DNA of 64,000 bases. Source: Bimastos eiseni. Lineage: Eukaryota; Annelida; Clitellata; Crassiclitellata; Lumbricidae. A program made the translations under genes and the position numbers. Of the stretch, positions 1 to 12,561 are shown in pieces. The notes beneath the pieces were generated by a model. It was not told where the DNA came from. It searched no databases and was given only the letters and a program-made list of their open reading frames with translations. Position 1 is the first letter of the stretch; the number at the start of each line of letters is the position of its first letter. Location: contig OY365817.1 in assembly GCA_959347315.1 (NCBI GenBank), forward strand, positions 2,700,295 to 2,764,294, written 5' to 3'.

Positions 1-11
1 CCAGATGTTAC
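1..11 (-). CDS. ACE copy A exon 6, first 11 nt
   Basis: Acceptor gatgacag followed by GTAACATCTGG gives G-N-I-W after exon 5, exactly as exon 6 of copy B begins (GNIWAQ). The rest lies outside the window. Confidence 0.8.
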
Positions 12-2067
12 CTGTCATCAAACGTAACAGTGAAATTGATTGATCTAGCCCATTTTATTCAAACCAAAACACACATCGATATGATTACAGTCGTAGAACG
101 AAAAAATATTAAATGGGTGTACAGTGATGAGATCAGGACATCAAGAGAGAGGGACAGAGAGAATGAGACAGAGAAAGCGAGACATACTGATAGAACAAAA
201 GAGATATAGACAGAGAAACAGAGATAGCGAGAAAATGAAATTCAGATGGACAGAAATACAGACAGAGACAGACAGAGAGACAGAGTACTCCAGTCCCTTA
301 GGCCGATCGCGAAGGCATCCATGTGTAAGAACTTGAAGCGTAGCCTCGGTGTGCGGCCATTCAGATCTCTGTCTCTGTTTCTCTTTCTAGCAGTTTTATT
401 TAAGTGATCTCTCCTCGTAAAGTGAGCGATAAGTCTTTTCATTACGGCCGCGTTCCTTAGCGTACGCAGGTGGAGTATAAATATCGGGGCCTTGACACAG
501 ATCAGACTCTCAACGTCTCTGCCGGTTGACAGATGGGCATGCACGCTAACCTGTACAGGATTTAGACAGTAGGGACCCAACGCGACGGTATGTAGGCTAT
601 ACTTCGTGTATGCATGGGTCCCATAATATAGGGTAAAAACAAAACAGTCGGAATTCCATGTAAGAGTTACTTTCAGAACGTGGCATTTTATTTTATGAAA
701 ATGTTACAATTAGTCGACCAGACAGTTTCTTTTTATTATGCATTATTAAATTGTAATTTATAACGCGCTGAAACCAAATGAGTCTTGAACAAAATCGCGT
801 AACAGAAAATTTAAGAAAAATATAGCCCCTATAAAAAAATCACGCATATATGTATACCTAGACAGACTTACCCACTTGCGTAAACAGGTAAATAATTAAA
901 GTTTACAAATTCGAGCTCAGAGGACCACGTTGCGGTTATTCTAAGATAGCAAAATTATGAAGACTCTTGGCGTCTTTGAACAGGAAGCCCGCGCATAAAG
1001 TGCCTAACCAATAAGCCCAGTGGCCTTAGTCTATTGAACAAAATAATACGAAGTGCACTGCTATCAAATGAATGTAGGCCTATGACGAAGGCCAATATCA
1101 GATTCAAGAACGGCGACATTATGTGTATAGCTGTACGGCAGTTGAACATTCATATAGCGCCATTCAGAGATTTGGTAGGTGCTGTCGATTCAAGCCAGTG
1201 CTGTCTGTAACAAATAAGACAGTCTCCAAGCGTTTCCGAAATGGAGGAAGAGGAAGGCAGAGGAAGTCAAGCCACATTTTTTGCATTATGTGGTTCCAAC
1301 TAGAGGGAAAACATGCAAAAAGCTTGGAATCTGAGTTGAACAAAAATAGCGGATACCACGGGTTAGAGCCTTATCCGATAATGCAGTTACCGTGTACCGG
1401 GACCTTGAGCAATTCTTTCACTCACAATTGCACAGCGCCATCTGGCGATATTCGATCACTAGATTGTGGCGCTTAATAAACGCCAGAGAATAGGTTGATA
1501 AACATTTGGTTCTCGTATAAAGACGCCTAATTGACAGAGTATACCATTTAGTAACAATAAAACGATTGGTTTTTGGTTATGGTTATTAAATTCAATAACA
1601 ATAAATCGAGTATTAAATTTAATAACATAAAAAAAATCGCTCAGGCGCTTTGCTGCGCTCTAACCCGTAAAGTCAACGCAGAAGGTAACGACTCCCAGTG
1701 GATATAATACAAAAATTATAAAGCTTGAGAAGACAGACTATTATCATGAGAAGCCAACCCTCGATACCGATAGGCTACGACATTTTATGGCTCCAGTAGC
1801 CTGGTCTGTAGTGGATCGTGGTAACTAAGACTTCTTTCCCGTTCGTGAAGCCTGGAATGGGAGCGGTGGGCGAGATGCGTCGTAAAACAAGTAAATCTGG
1901 TCTGCGGCAACCACCTGTTGCGAGATGGCAAATGTAAACAAGAGGGAAGTTAAGAGTGACTTATGGATGACCCCTATGACTCATTGCAGAGTCCTTAATT
2001 ACATGGTCGGATTAAGTTCAACTCATGTTATCAACTTAGCAGTCGCTGTATGAGCGTGTGCGCGTGT

Positions 2068-2113
<46 letters not shown>

Positions 2114-5100
2114 CAGACAGACAGACAACCAGAGACAGAGAGACAGAGACAGAGAGATGCATGTGCACAATGCACAGCAGTAGGCCTAATTATACAAAAC
2201 ACTACTACTATATCACCACTTTCAAATCGGCCATTATCAACTTAGATTTTATTGTACGTCTCTTTTAACTCTTTTATCTCTTTTTACAAGACTAGCAGCT
2301 TTATTCATATTGAATTTACTGGTTTTTACGCAGCAGTCAGACTTTGGTCAGGTTACAAAGGGTGTTGACAAAATGGAACCCAGGAAGTGATGCTATGAAG
2401 ATGTTATAGATACCAGGTCTTAGGACATAACTACAATAAAAATATCGGCACAATGTGATAACGGAATATCGGTCATACAGCTATAGGATAGTTAGTTAAC
2501 TGATAGAACATTCGAAGTATGCTATAGTGAGGCAAGTTTTTAGATAAATCATGATTATAAAATAAAATTATTGAGCAAGTACTTGTAGCTACATGTGCAT
2601 GTAGTTGAAAATGACCCCTAACACCTTTTTAAGGAGCAGTCAAGAAAAATTGATGCATTCATTAATGGGGGTATATGTATAAACCTTTCAAAACGGAAGA
2701 TTAGTAGCCTTTTGGGCAATCATAGGAATCAATTCCAAATAATTAATTTGGGCCATTGTAATTAGTAAAGAAAGCGACGGATATACGATTCAGCAAAAAT
2801 AGTACGATAGGAGGTTGTTGCCCTAGTATTGTAAGACTGATAATCAGTGCCAACAATTATAATATTGAGAATATTCTGCATGGTGGTAAGAAACCGTGGG
2901 CGATTTTTCATATAGACAGAGCAGTTTATTTATAATAAATTATAACCGTCTAAGTTCTATAGGGAAATCGGGAAATAATTCGATTTGCTCTTTTCTGTAT
3001 CATAACTAGCTGTTGTAATATGGAGCTTTATGTGAAACCCCGGACCATATCACAAAACGTTAAGCACTAGTAGATTAATTAATAATATAAAAGTCAGGCG
3101 ATTACATGAGGGAGCAACTACATATATAATGTGCGACCAAAAATAACAGTATTTACAGCCCTCCTGTCTAAGTAAAATGAGGTCAGAATTAGTCGACAAG
3201 AAATAAAGGTTAGATTGAAGCAATAGATGATATGAGCTCAACAGTGGCATGAGATGACTCAACTCCTCCGCTGCTTGAACTCTGGTAATGGCGGTCGCAA
3301 GTGTGGATAAAGGAGGAGGGTGACGTTAATGCTGCCAGTCAACAGTCTTGTTAAACCGAGACAACTATACTAACTGACTTACCTAAGATATGAGCTGGGA
3401 TCTGTCGAGTGCTGGGGAAGTCCTGGATGTTCTGTGGATAACTTTGCATGAGCTTCCTTCGTACATAAGCGTGTAGCTGTTGGTAGAGAGGCTTTACTTG
3501 TTGCCACAGATCCTCACAGGTAGATGAGAAATTATTCTTCATCTCGTAAGTACTTCGCCAATAATCGCCGTTATCCTTGTATCCTGTCGAGAACACAAAA
3601 GATCTCCCGTTAAGACTATTCGTCATCGTCGTCATTTTCCTCATTATCCCGCGTCTCATAATTGTGTTTCATTCTCTTCCTATTCCTCTTAAACCTCGTC
3701 TTCCCCTTCCTTCGTCTTCTATGAAGGCTAAATTTTCCGTGGGCGACAGTTACCCATATCCTAATACTCCTGGGGCTTGGGACACCGCAACAGTGAAGTT
3801 TTCACACCGCGAGTAAAGAGTGAATAGTAGGTATCGTATCAGTTTGGTATTTTTCAGTGACTTTCCAAATTATTTGATTAAACAGTTATTTTTACCAAGA
3901 GGTCTTAGACGCACCTACATACCGAAAAGAAGGAACATTAACTGGTACCATCCCACATTCATAAGATTCCTAATCATCATCTTTAGAGAAACTATACCCG
4001 ATTGGTTAGATTTCTCGCTCTGTATTGTCGAGTACGGAATCTAGCCGGTCAATCTCTTGGATGATTTAGCAATTCCATCATTCACAAATACAATTGCATA
4101 CAATTACTCACAATTGCTCAGCAACTCGATCGATACATGGTCATTATATAAAAGCGCTTATAAAGGTTTACGGCTGATTATAAAAAGCAACGCTTCTGGT
4201 CATTGGGTGGTATACGGGAACATAGGCAACTAACCGTTCAACCGAGCACCTTTATTGAGCAGCTTGGTCATTTCCACGAATGAAGGCTTCATAAGTTTTC
4301 CAGTGACATCCCGCCATCCCTTCCACGCCCACAGCTGCTCCTCCCAATCCCTCGACGTCGTCACGATCCTTGTAAGATCTACAGAATTAAATTCCATGTC
4401 GCAACATAAAAGCAGTTCACTACAACATAGCCTGAGGTTCAGCCATGGGTTGATATAACCTCCCAGGCTTGGTGTCTAACCGGTTATCCATTGCTATGTG
4501 ATCGTCATGCTAAACCAAGATCAATACAATGAAAACTGTATATTGTATTTAAGCATATGTATAAAGCGTCTCTATAATAGGGTGGATGGTTCAAAAGCAC
4601 TGCCAGTGTGCAAGGTCCTGCGAGAAGAAACAGGTTTTGAGAAAAGCGAAAGAGGATGAGAGACTGCCAGATAGAATTATAAAGCGAACAGGTGGAGATA
4701 CAATACAATACAACTAGGAATTTATAACGCGCTTTGACAAGACAAGTCTTGCACAAAAGCGCGCTGTGCTGCATTCTTAGTGCCACATCATTCCTAGGAG
4801 AAAGCGCATTCCACAGAGACGGACCAATTGAAGCAAAAGTTGGGAGATACTGAGTCATAGCTAGAGATATATTCATAACCGCCGAACTCAAGTTCTCAGT
4901 CTCAGATAAAGCAGAATGCAAATTGGTGGAGATTTGAACCCTGACCGCTGGTAGCTCTTTCTTAAACACTTCCTCCCAATTTCTGAGCAAGGAACGAGTA
5001 ACGTGAAATGCGAAAATTAAAGAGTAATACCAACAAGAATCAAATTATCCTTGCCGTCCTCCGCTATCCAGGTTTGGTACGGACACGGTCATAGTATAGG

Positions 5101-5377
5101 CCTGCGCGAGAAGTAGAACGACATCAGAGTCGCCCTCCTCCTCATTTCATGTTTGGGACTGGTACTTTAAAAGAGCAGGCAGTGACAGAATTATTTCGAT
5201 CCATGAACCGCAAAACTTAGGGCCAATTACCTGGGTTCTGTGGTACGCAAGACGTCGCAGTTTCTGATTTTGAAGCTGATTTGCTTGTCCGCCTACCGCA
5301 GACCTCGGCTGTGCTGTAGATCAGCTGCATCGTTTTGCGTAGAGAGTCGAGCTGAAGAGAAAGAGGCGCATGGTTAC

Positions 5378-5429
<52 letters not shown>

Positions 5430-8400
5430 GGAGGAGGAGGAGGAGGAGGAGGAGGAGGAGGAGGAGGAGGAGGAGGAGGAGGAGGAGGAGGAGAAGAATA
5501 AGGAGAAGGAGAACGAGAAGGAGATGAAAGGAGGAGGAACGCTGCAATTATCACTATCGCCATCGCTATTGTTATTATTAATGTTATAAACATGTCATTT
5601 TTTTATTTTTATCATTATTATTATTGTGCTTATTACTGTTAATATTACCGTGATTTTTAAGCATAATGCCAATAATTACTATTAATTATAATTATTATGG
5701 TTATAAATCTACATATCGCCATTCTAAGAACACAGCTCAAAGGCGCACTTAAATCATTGTCGTCGTCGTCATTATGATATCATCATCAACCGTCGCAAAC
5801 GTCAGCGATGAATGACCTCTATTTTGTCCTCTCTCATCTGTGGAGTCCTCTTCTCTCTTAGCGTTATTCCAAGCGATGCTAAGAGACCATATTCTTTATT
5901 TAACCAACTGTTTTGTCCTTCATTATATTTTCTACCCAGCACTTTGCCAGTTTTGCCAGCTTTTCTTCGAATCTTGCATATAGTGCAGCGCGCTAGCTAC
6001 GCTATTATAGATGATGCAAGTTTAGTGTACGAACAGACATTTCACCAGAAACTAGTAAACAAGAAACGAGGCACTGCAATCGATTAAGGTCACAAATGAC
6101 GGGCCCTTGCACACACGTGTAACCGCCCAGCATCACATGCCTTACCTCACCTGGACTTAGCAATCAAGTACCTTTCCGATGTCTGCCTCAGATAAGACGG
6201 AACATCCTATGTCCGTCACTTTCCCGAACTGTCGCACAAGATCCGGGTTCTTGAAATTGCGCCAATCGAAGCGAGAGGCATTTTCGTAGGCATTTTTCAG
6301 GAACAGCGACCGGCGAAGATTCGCTTCTGTCTGTAACGGTTGAATAATAAAATAACAAAGCATCAATTCACTCATTAGAATTAATCATCCATCTGCGTTT
6401 AATACTGGAGTAATTGATAAGCAATTTACGAAGAATAATCCATATCCTTATCAACTTTGTAATTGTGTGCCCTTACCAGAAACTCGAGTTTCTTTTGTAG
6501 TCTACCTGTGTTCAGAGTTTTCTTGACAAGTTAACATTTCGCAAAAAGATGGGCGACCTTTCTCAGCATATGCGAAATCCCTGCATGAATTGTGAATATA
6601 ATTAGAGCACAGGCTACTTACCTGCACACAGGCACATAAAAATGTAACAGTTCCAGTTTGGAACTGTAAAGCTGGTGTTGTACCTTTACTGCCATTTCGC
6701 CGTTTAAACAACAAAGAAATTAATTAAATTAATTAAATACCTAATTCATGAGTTGATAAAGATAGACTGTCTGATACTTACCTAAATCTAAGATATTCCA
6801 ATGAAAGTCATATAAATATCATAAATAGCAATAACTAGGAAATTCGGTCCTTAGTATGCGGATACTGGCCTAGACTCTGGCTACCATAACATCAGAAAAA
6901 TATGCTAAAGTGAACTGTGAAGAAAGTAATTGAAGCGTTCATTGAATTCTGAAATATGAGATCCTCATCACATTCTCGTGTACATAATGCAAATTAACTG
7001 CCGATAACTGGCAAACAACATTCCCTTATAACAGAGTATGTGAATGTGTTAACGGCAACTGAAACATGATTTAGCAAGGAGAGGCTGATAGTGTGGATAA
7101 AACTGGAAATTACCACAATGTAAGCAAATTTATAGAAACCGGGGGACCAATCCTTATGAAACCAACTTGCACTACACCAACACCGCAACGCTTATTATAT
7201 TAATGTACTTAATGCAACAATAGTCTGGAATAGTAATAGAAGACATATCGGACCGTCTGCCCATCCTCGTAATGAGAGACCTAGAGACCCTAAACCCGGA
7301 CGATTCAAACAAATACACCCACATGCAAGTTAATCACTGACCAAGCCAACTATGTTCAGTAAAAATTCGAGATTGTCAATTGAACAACAGTCACCAGGAC
7401 CAATGGTGCAAACATCTTTCTTTCTAAAACTTCGACACAGTCGATCATATCTAGACAAATATAATACCTTCTATCATGATCTAGCATTTCCTAACATACA
7501 CAGAGATGGGAAGAAGGGTGGAACTTACAGCCATTCCATGTCACTGAAAATCTAAGCTCAATTTGAAATATAAGAAACATCCTACAGCTGCTAACGAGGC
7601 TAAATTTTTAGCATATTTAAAAATTCACACACATACATTTTTTAGCCAATGAAAGTAATCTACGGCACAGCTTGAAAAGTGCAAAAAATTTATAAATAAT
7701 ATGAAACCTTCCATACTCCTCTATCATAGACAGTCAAAATAAATTTAATAACTAGGCCTATAGACCTACACCAATATCTTCCTCGTTCTTCAAATATTTT
7801 TGGAAAACACTAGATCTGAGACTTACAAATTTCCGAGCATCAAGAAATACTCTTTAACAGTTTAACTAATAGTGAAACATGGTTGTCGACAAGCCACTCT
7901 ACAATTAGCACTATTAGAATTGCATAAAAATTACAGAGGTCATAGAAAACCTATTTTTGACCTGTATGCCTATATTTTTTGATATTTCTAAAGTTTCGAC
8001 ACAATCGATCATAAAATTGTCTGACAAACTTCCATGAAGGGTTAAGAGTTTAAGACTAGTGTGGTTCTCTCTTTGACTATGTTCAAAGCTTGATAACAGC
8101 ATTTCGGAACAGTAAACTGTTAAACGAAAGATATTGGGCGAAACTCAACACCTGAAAAATGTAAAAGCCTCACCAGTTGATGAGAGCAAACAGAAAGGTT
8201 CTCATTCAGGAATTTGCAAAAATAACGCATCAGACCAGAGAGTACAGGTCAAGGTCATTAGTGCGCACTAAAGGTGCGAACGACACTCCCTGTTTCAGAA
8301 GAAGGAAGGGCATTTGTCGTCGTCTTATAGTAGGCCTATTTGGTGGCGAGCGGTGCCGAAAGTCGGCGTCTTAATCCTCGGGTCATTTGTCAGCACACTC

Positions 8401-9570
8401 CCTGTTATCTGTGCGCAATTAGCTCGCATTGTAATTAACTGAACAACGCACGTGCTTCGTCTGATGATAAATATCCCGTTCATGTGATACAGCAGGAACA
8501 TCGGAACCGTTAAATTATACGTTGGGTAGATGTAGTAACTGAGGATTTGTACGTGTAGCATCAGTAATAATAACAATGACAATAAGCCTAATGGACAATA
8601 CTAGGGCAAATGACTTTGTAAGCGAAATCGGTAACTGAATTTTGCTTATCACTTCATGGGGACAGGCGTGAGAACGTGTTTCCTTTTCCAACGCCTTTCT
8701 ATATAACGCTAGAACTTGATTTATTTCAAAGGCTCTTTCCCTCTGACCACTGAAAACGAAGAATGACCCTCCAGACAACTAACGTATATGAATAACTAGC
8801 TGGAGAACCCGGCGTTGTACGGGCTGATATAGGTTTTTGACCGTGGAGAACAGGAAGATGGAGGCCGCGGAGTTCACCAACCCCTCTACGGGGTGTACCA
8901 GGTGTTCCCCTAGCGAACGGCGAAGGTTTCGAGTCAAAAGCTGTATGCAAATAAATAGTGTTTATATACATTCTATTTAGACATTGATGCGTACACAGTA
9001 CATGCCCACCTGACCGACTGTGCCAACGATGGCCAACTACTGTATATGTGCTACATCCTGGCGACTGAGAAAGAAACTTTCCTGGGGGTCTAGAGACAGG
9101 TTTTTTGCCCTGGAGAGCAGGAAGACGGAGGTCGCGGGATTCACCAACCACTCGACTACATGTCCCAGGTGGTCCCCGAGCTAATGACGAAGGTCTTGAG
9201 CCAATAGCTCTAAAACTCTGCAAATGCATAGCCGGACAGACAGACAGTACAGAATCTATTCTTTATATGTATATATAGATAATCTCTAAGTCACCGGGGA
9301 ACGAAGTATCAGGGTATAAAATATTTTTTTGAATAATACCAAGAAAAGAATACCTACTTCAAGCCGGTTATTCGCCTCCGTGAGGTTGACATTGTAGTTC
9401 CACGAGGCAGTCATTGCATCATTGTTTGCCTTCTCCATCATCTGGTCCAACTCTCGAAGCCACTCCCTAGCCACATCCTCATCAGTCACCAACACATCGC
9501 CTACCTCCCTTCCCCAAATGGCGTCGAAGCCTCCAATCATCAAAACCACAAAACTCAAACAGCACAGCAT
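1..9570 (-). CDS. ACE-like M2 zinc metallopeptidase, copy A (partial, 3' end outside window)
   Basis: Five complete exons and the first 11 nt of a sixth encode about 283 residues of a secreted or membrane-anchored angiotensin-converting-enzyme family protein. In this family a zinc dipeptidyl carboxypeptidase trims peptide hormones outside the cell. Exons in gene order are 9358-9570, 6172-6330, 5231-5351, 4235-4378, 3383-3583 and 1-11. All junctions are GT-AG and the phases agree (0, 0, 1, 1, 1). The start has a hydrophobic signal peptide. Recognisable family blocks are ASWNYNVNLTEAN, IYSTAEVC, SRDWEEQLWAWKGWRD, PLYQQLHAYVRRKL and IPAHILGNIW. The HExxH zinc site would lie left of the window, so catalytic competence cannot be judged here. 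No stop or frameshift is seen. It is the downstream member of a tandem pair with copy B. Confidence 0.9.
124..3256. other. ACE copy A intron 5 (most of it)
   Basis: No coding exon recognised. It contains purine-rich GA/CAGA simple sequence at 124-290, a 'tttataacgcgct' repeat fragment near 755-800 and a (GT)n(GA)n microsatellite at 2070-2155. The rest is AT-rich unique-looking sequence with only short chance reading frames. Confidence 0.5.
2070..2155. repeat. (GT)n then (GA)n/(CAGA)n microsatellite
   Basis: An uninterrupted GT run passes directly into GA and then CAGA/AGAC units, a compound dinucleotide microsatellite. Confidence 0.9.
3257..3372. repeat. Short dispersed repeat beside the ACE copy A exon 5 donor
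   Basis: About 115 bp of a repeat recognised by the words 'tccgctgcttgaactctgg', 'tggataaaggaggaggg' and 'ttaaaccgagacaac'. A copy sits at the same place beside exon 5 of copy B (18447-18560). Other members are near 17300, 38185, 38805, 39670, 42145 and 45725. Confidence 0.6.
3383..3583 (-). CDS. ACE copy A exon 5 (PLYQQLHAYVRRKL)
   Basis: 201 nt, phase 1 to 1, acceptor ctcgacag and donor TTAG|GTAAGT. Encodes DNGDYWRSTYE, then PLYQQLHAYVRRKL and IPAHILG. The C-terminal 44 residues are identical to copy B exon 5, far closer than any other exon pair. Confidence 0.92.
4235..4378 (-). CDS. ACE copy A exon 4 (LWAWKGWRD)
   Basis: 144 nt, phase 1 to 1, acceptor ttctgtag and donor AACG|GTTAGT. Encodes SRDWEEQLWAWKGWRD, the most diagnostic N-terminal block of M2 peptidases. 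Confidence 0.9.
4505..4990 (-). mobile_element. LINE 3' coding-end fragment
   Basis: Reading the minus strand gives FASIGPSLWNALSPRND, the 'GPxLWNxLP' block found at the C-terminus of CR1/L2-type reverse transcriptases, followed by an AT-rich tail. A closely similar fragment is on the plus strand at 35385-35640 and another near 63570-63620. It lies in ACE copy A intron 3 and looks inert. Confidence 0.55.
5231..5351 (-). CDS. ACE copy A exon 3 (IYSTAEVC)
   Basis: 121 nt with acceptor tctcttcag and donor CCAG|GTAATT, phase 0 to 1. It carries the conserved IYSTAEVC block and a Cys near the C-terminal end that normally pairs in a disulfide. A (CCT)n/(CAT)n microsatellite lies just upstream in gene orientation and extends the pyrimidine run before the acceptor. 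Confidence 0.87.
5378..5495. repeat. (ATG)n(AGG)n compound trinucleotide repeat
   Basis: About 17 ATG units followed by more than 20 AGG units. It makes long spurious Met/Arg or Pro/His reading frames. In the gene's orientation it is a pyrimidine-rich CCT/CAT tract upstream of the exon 3 acceptor of ACE copy A. Confidence 0.95.
6172..6330 (-). CDS. ACE copy A exon 2
   Basis: 53 codons, phase 0 at both ends, acceptor gttacag and donor AAG|GTACTT. Encodes the helical N-terminal lid segment (TEANLRRSLFLKNAYE...). Only about 40% alike to exon 2 of copy B by eye. Confidence 0.85.
6331..9357. other. ACE copy A intron 1
   Basis: 3.0 kb without a recognised exon. The left two-thirds is AT-rich and unremarkable. 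The right end holds an RTE-like repeat (8795-9260). Confidence 0.5.
8795..9260 (+). mobile_element. Repeat with a duplicated ~110-bp module and a CAGACAGACAG end
   Basis: Two related modules (about 8830-8945 and 9095-9215) share the 'ggagaacaggaagatggagg' word and the following caccaacc block. The element ends in ccggacagacagacag, the kind of short tandem tail seen on RTE-type LINEs. A minus-strand reading frame of 167 codons here is probably accidental. Confidence 0.45.
9358..9570 (-). CDS. ACE copy A exon 1 (signal peptide)
   Basis: 71 codons starting MLCCLSFVVLMIGG, a typical hydrophobic leader. The exon carries the family block ASWNYNVNLTE near its end and closes at GAA|GTAGGT in phase 0. 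The start is chosen because the leader follows it directly. Confidence 0.88.
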
Positions 9571-10607
9571 CGCTTGCGAACGATAGATGCAGCAGAAATT
9601 CTTTCAATACCGAAGTAATCTAGAAGGCAAAACACAACTGTTATAAACCGAGCGTTGTTTAACCGAATTGTATTAAGGAATAGGCTGCATATAGGCAAAG
9701 CCGAGAACGCCATAAGATTACTGATCTGACAAGCAAGAAAATCCAGTAGGCCTATAAACCAGGGCGTTTGACTGAACCGCAATAGGACAAGGTCGAGATG
9801 GGTATGGCTGAAAAAATCGACTGTGAACTTAGACGAAGAATGAGAATTGCGCATCAACTCTTAACCGCATTTCCAGAAGAAATAGCGAGGAAAGAAACCG
9901 CCGGTTTACAGAAATCTCTGTCTTTCTCTCTCTGTTTCTCTCTCTCTCTTTGTTTATTAGTCTCTCGCTCTATAGCGGTCTCTCTTTCTCGGCTTCAGAA
10001 CTATAAACATGACACTAGTCAATGGCAAACTAAGACGAATACGAGTCTTATTTCGAGATCCAGAATCGTGAAGTGCAACAATCGATATACCTCGCGTAAT
10101 TCCGATGTAAACCTGGATGTACATATACTTCTTCCTCAGTAAGTGTTTCGTTGAGCCAAGAGAGAGACAGAGACAGAGCGAGAGAGAGAGAGAGAGAGAG
10201 GGGGGGAGAGAGAGAGAGAAAGAGAGAGACAAACACAGAGACAGAGACTAATTTATGTCGACGGTCCGACGCCTCTTACTTTAATTGATCTATGCGACAC
10301 CTGAAGATGATCAGAACCTTTCAACGCCAGCAGCGAATCCAAATGACGTAGTCGTGATCTCCAAACTTCTACAGCGCCACTCAAAAGCCTATTCACGAGC
10401 GTTGAACGATGCTTTCGATTGATGTAGGGAAATGAAATTCCGGAGTCTAAGGGGCGTCGTTGTCGTAGGGTCCAACATCAAAAGACCCGTCTCGCGTGTC
10501 GAAATTTCTATTATAATCTGAGCAAAGTTGAGTCGTTACACCCGAATACATGTACAAGGCCAAGTAACTAAAGGAATGCTTCCCAGCACGCCAAACGATA
10601 TAGATAC

Positions 10608-10678
<71 letters not shown>

Positions 10679-11080
10679 GACAGAGAAAGACAGAGACAGA
10701 GACAGAGACAGAGACAGAGACAGAGACAGAGACAGAGACAGAGAGGCCAGGACGCCCCTTCGATGCTGCTGGTTTAACACATGGTCCAAAGAGAGTTCTG
10801 GCGAGCCCAAGGGTACCTAAGATTAATTGCTGGTGGTTAAAATAATCGGCTTCTGCGAAAGTCCCGCTCAAGGCGAATAATATTAATGGAGCATCAGATA
10901 CTACTGTAGGTAGACCATAGATGTAACAGTTGTCTGGTTAGTGGCTACAAACCACGATTCACGATCAGAAATTCCAAACATTGTGATTCTATAGTAGGCC
11001 CATGTTGTGAATGCACCAATTCAGATATTTCATTACTGCTAATGATTTGGTCGCTTGAGGGCGGGAGTAATGATAATAGG
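9571..11080. other. Spacer between the ACE copies, right of copy A
   Basis: Upstream region of ACE copy A. No gene recognised. Pyrimidine (TC) runs at 9915-9990 and GA-rich microsatellites at 10160-10250 and 10612-10745 are the only clear structure. A promoter for copy A should lie just above 9570, but no TATA box was convincing. Confidence 0.5.
10612..10745. repeat. (GA)n/(CAGA)n/(CAGAGA)n microsatellite
   Basis: Successive pure blocks of GA, CAGA and GACAGA. A sister tract lies at 10160-10250. Confidence 0.92.
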
Positions 11081-11089
11081 CTAATTGTA

Positions 11090-12425
11090 ATCAGGTTTAA
11101 CGAGAGGGGAAGTCGGGAAGCCAATGCTCAGCGCCCCGGCGATTTTATGGGGTACCACAGGGATCAAACCTAGGACCGCTCCTTTTCTTATTGTATATAA
11201 ATGATTTGCCCAACTGAGCTCCGACAATTTCCTTCCTATTGTTTGCGGACGATACCGACGTATTCTATTCACACCCCTCTTACGAGACCTTGTTCCAAAT
11301 TGTAAATGACCAATTAAGACTAATATCGAACTGGTTTTCAGCAAATAAGTTATCACTTAACCTAGAGAAGACAGCCTAGATCCTCTTTAGATCACACAGG
11401 AAACGTACTCCAACTCTAAACTTGCATAGTTTAATGATAAAACGATACCTTTATGACCCAGGTTAGATCTACTAAATTCCTTGGAATAGTCGTTGACCAG
11501 CATTTAACTTGGGAGGACCACATAAACAGCATCTCTGCAAAGGTTGCAAAAAACGTTGGGGTACTAAGAAGGACATGTTCATTACTTTCACCTCTTACCA
11601 GAGTCCAATTTCACTATATACTTATTTATCCCTACTTATCGTATTGTAATGCTATCTGGGGATCTACCTACGAGTCACGACTTAAAAAAGTAGTGCTACT
11701 GCAAAAGAGAGCCATTCGTTGCATAGCTGGTACTTGCTGGTGCTCCCCAACTGCTCTTGCTTTTAGAGAATTCAAAATATTGAGGACCTATGAAATTACT
11801 GCCCTCCAGATTGCGCTGTTCATGTATCGCTTTAAGGATTGTCTGCTACCAAGGAGTTACGATAACTACTTTATGTCAAGAAGGTCACGTGCTGCATCCT
11901 TACAGTACTAGATCCACAAATAATTATCGACCGATATGTTCGCACTAATACTCGTAAGTATTCCATTAAATTCACAGGACCCAAGATTTTGAATCAAATT
12001 CCTCCCAGTGTCCAACTAGAGCCCACGCTACTGTCCCTTAAGCTTAAGCTAAAATCCATCTTATTATATGACACTCTCAGCTGGAAATAACTAGAATTCT
12101 CTTCGCTCATCAATTGTGGCAATATAAGAGGCACAGCCTAGTAAGCTTATTTAAGATTCGTTAACTCGTATGACTATATAATTTAACATCTACTCGTTGC
12201 ATTCTATAAATATGCGCTCATTGGAACTATACTATTGCATATCATGCTGATATGGGTGGCCCTGTCAATGGGAGGATATCCCTTAGAGCCTTCCCTTGTA
12301 ACTTACCATTATTTTATGATTATTTATTTCCTAGTTATATGTTTATTATGTTACAAGTCATTGAGTCAATTGATTTGGTTTTGTTACAATAAAATTATCG
12401 TTATCGTTACCTACACAGTACACCT
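11090..12425 (+). mobile_element. L2/CR1-like non-LTR retrotransposon, 5'-truncated and broken
   Basis: Conceptual reading gives the reverse-transcriptase blocks GVPQGSNLGPLLFLLYIND, then FLLFADDTDVFY (the catalytic ADD), then KFLGIVVDQHLTWEDHI and the C-terminal YPYLSYCNAIWGSTYESRL. Stops interrupt it before and after the ADD block, and the frame shifts before the longest open stretch (11453-11911). The 3' end is an AT-rich tail ending in ttatcgttatcgttac. Dead element. Confidence 0.85.
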
Positions 12426-12526
12426 GTGACCTGTGCAGCCAACTAATTACTTATGCAGGGTCAGATTACCAAACCCTGTTCAGCTCCGCACAAAAAAGGA
12501 CGCGCCACACATACAATATATGTAGA

Positions 12527-12561
12527 GGATCTAAAGAGGATCTAGGCTGTCTTCTCTAGGT
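12527..12561 (-). mobile_element. Inverted fragment of the adjacent LINE, cut by the gap
   Basis: The 33 bp just before the N run are the exact reverse complement of 11361-11393 inside the plus-strand LINE. A second, oppositely oriented copy therefore begins here and disappears into the gap. Confidence 0.8.

Noticed and set aside
5240..5593. Reading frames with poly-Met/poly-Arg (plus) and poly-Pro/poly-His (minus)
   Set aside because: They are products of the (ATG)n(AGG)n microsatellite. The real coding sequence here is the short ACE exon 3 on the minus strand at 5231-5351.
8726..9229. 167-codon open frame on the minus strand
   Set aside because: No start context, no domain, no splice context. 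It runs through a duplicated interspersed repeat with a CAGACAG tail, so it is most likely accidental.
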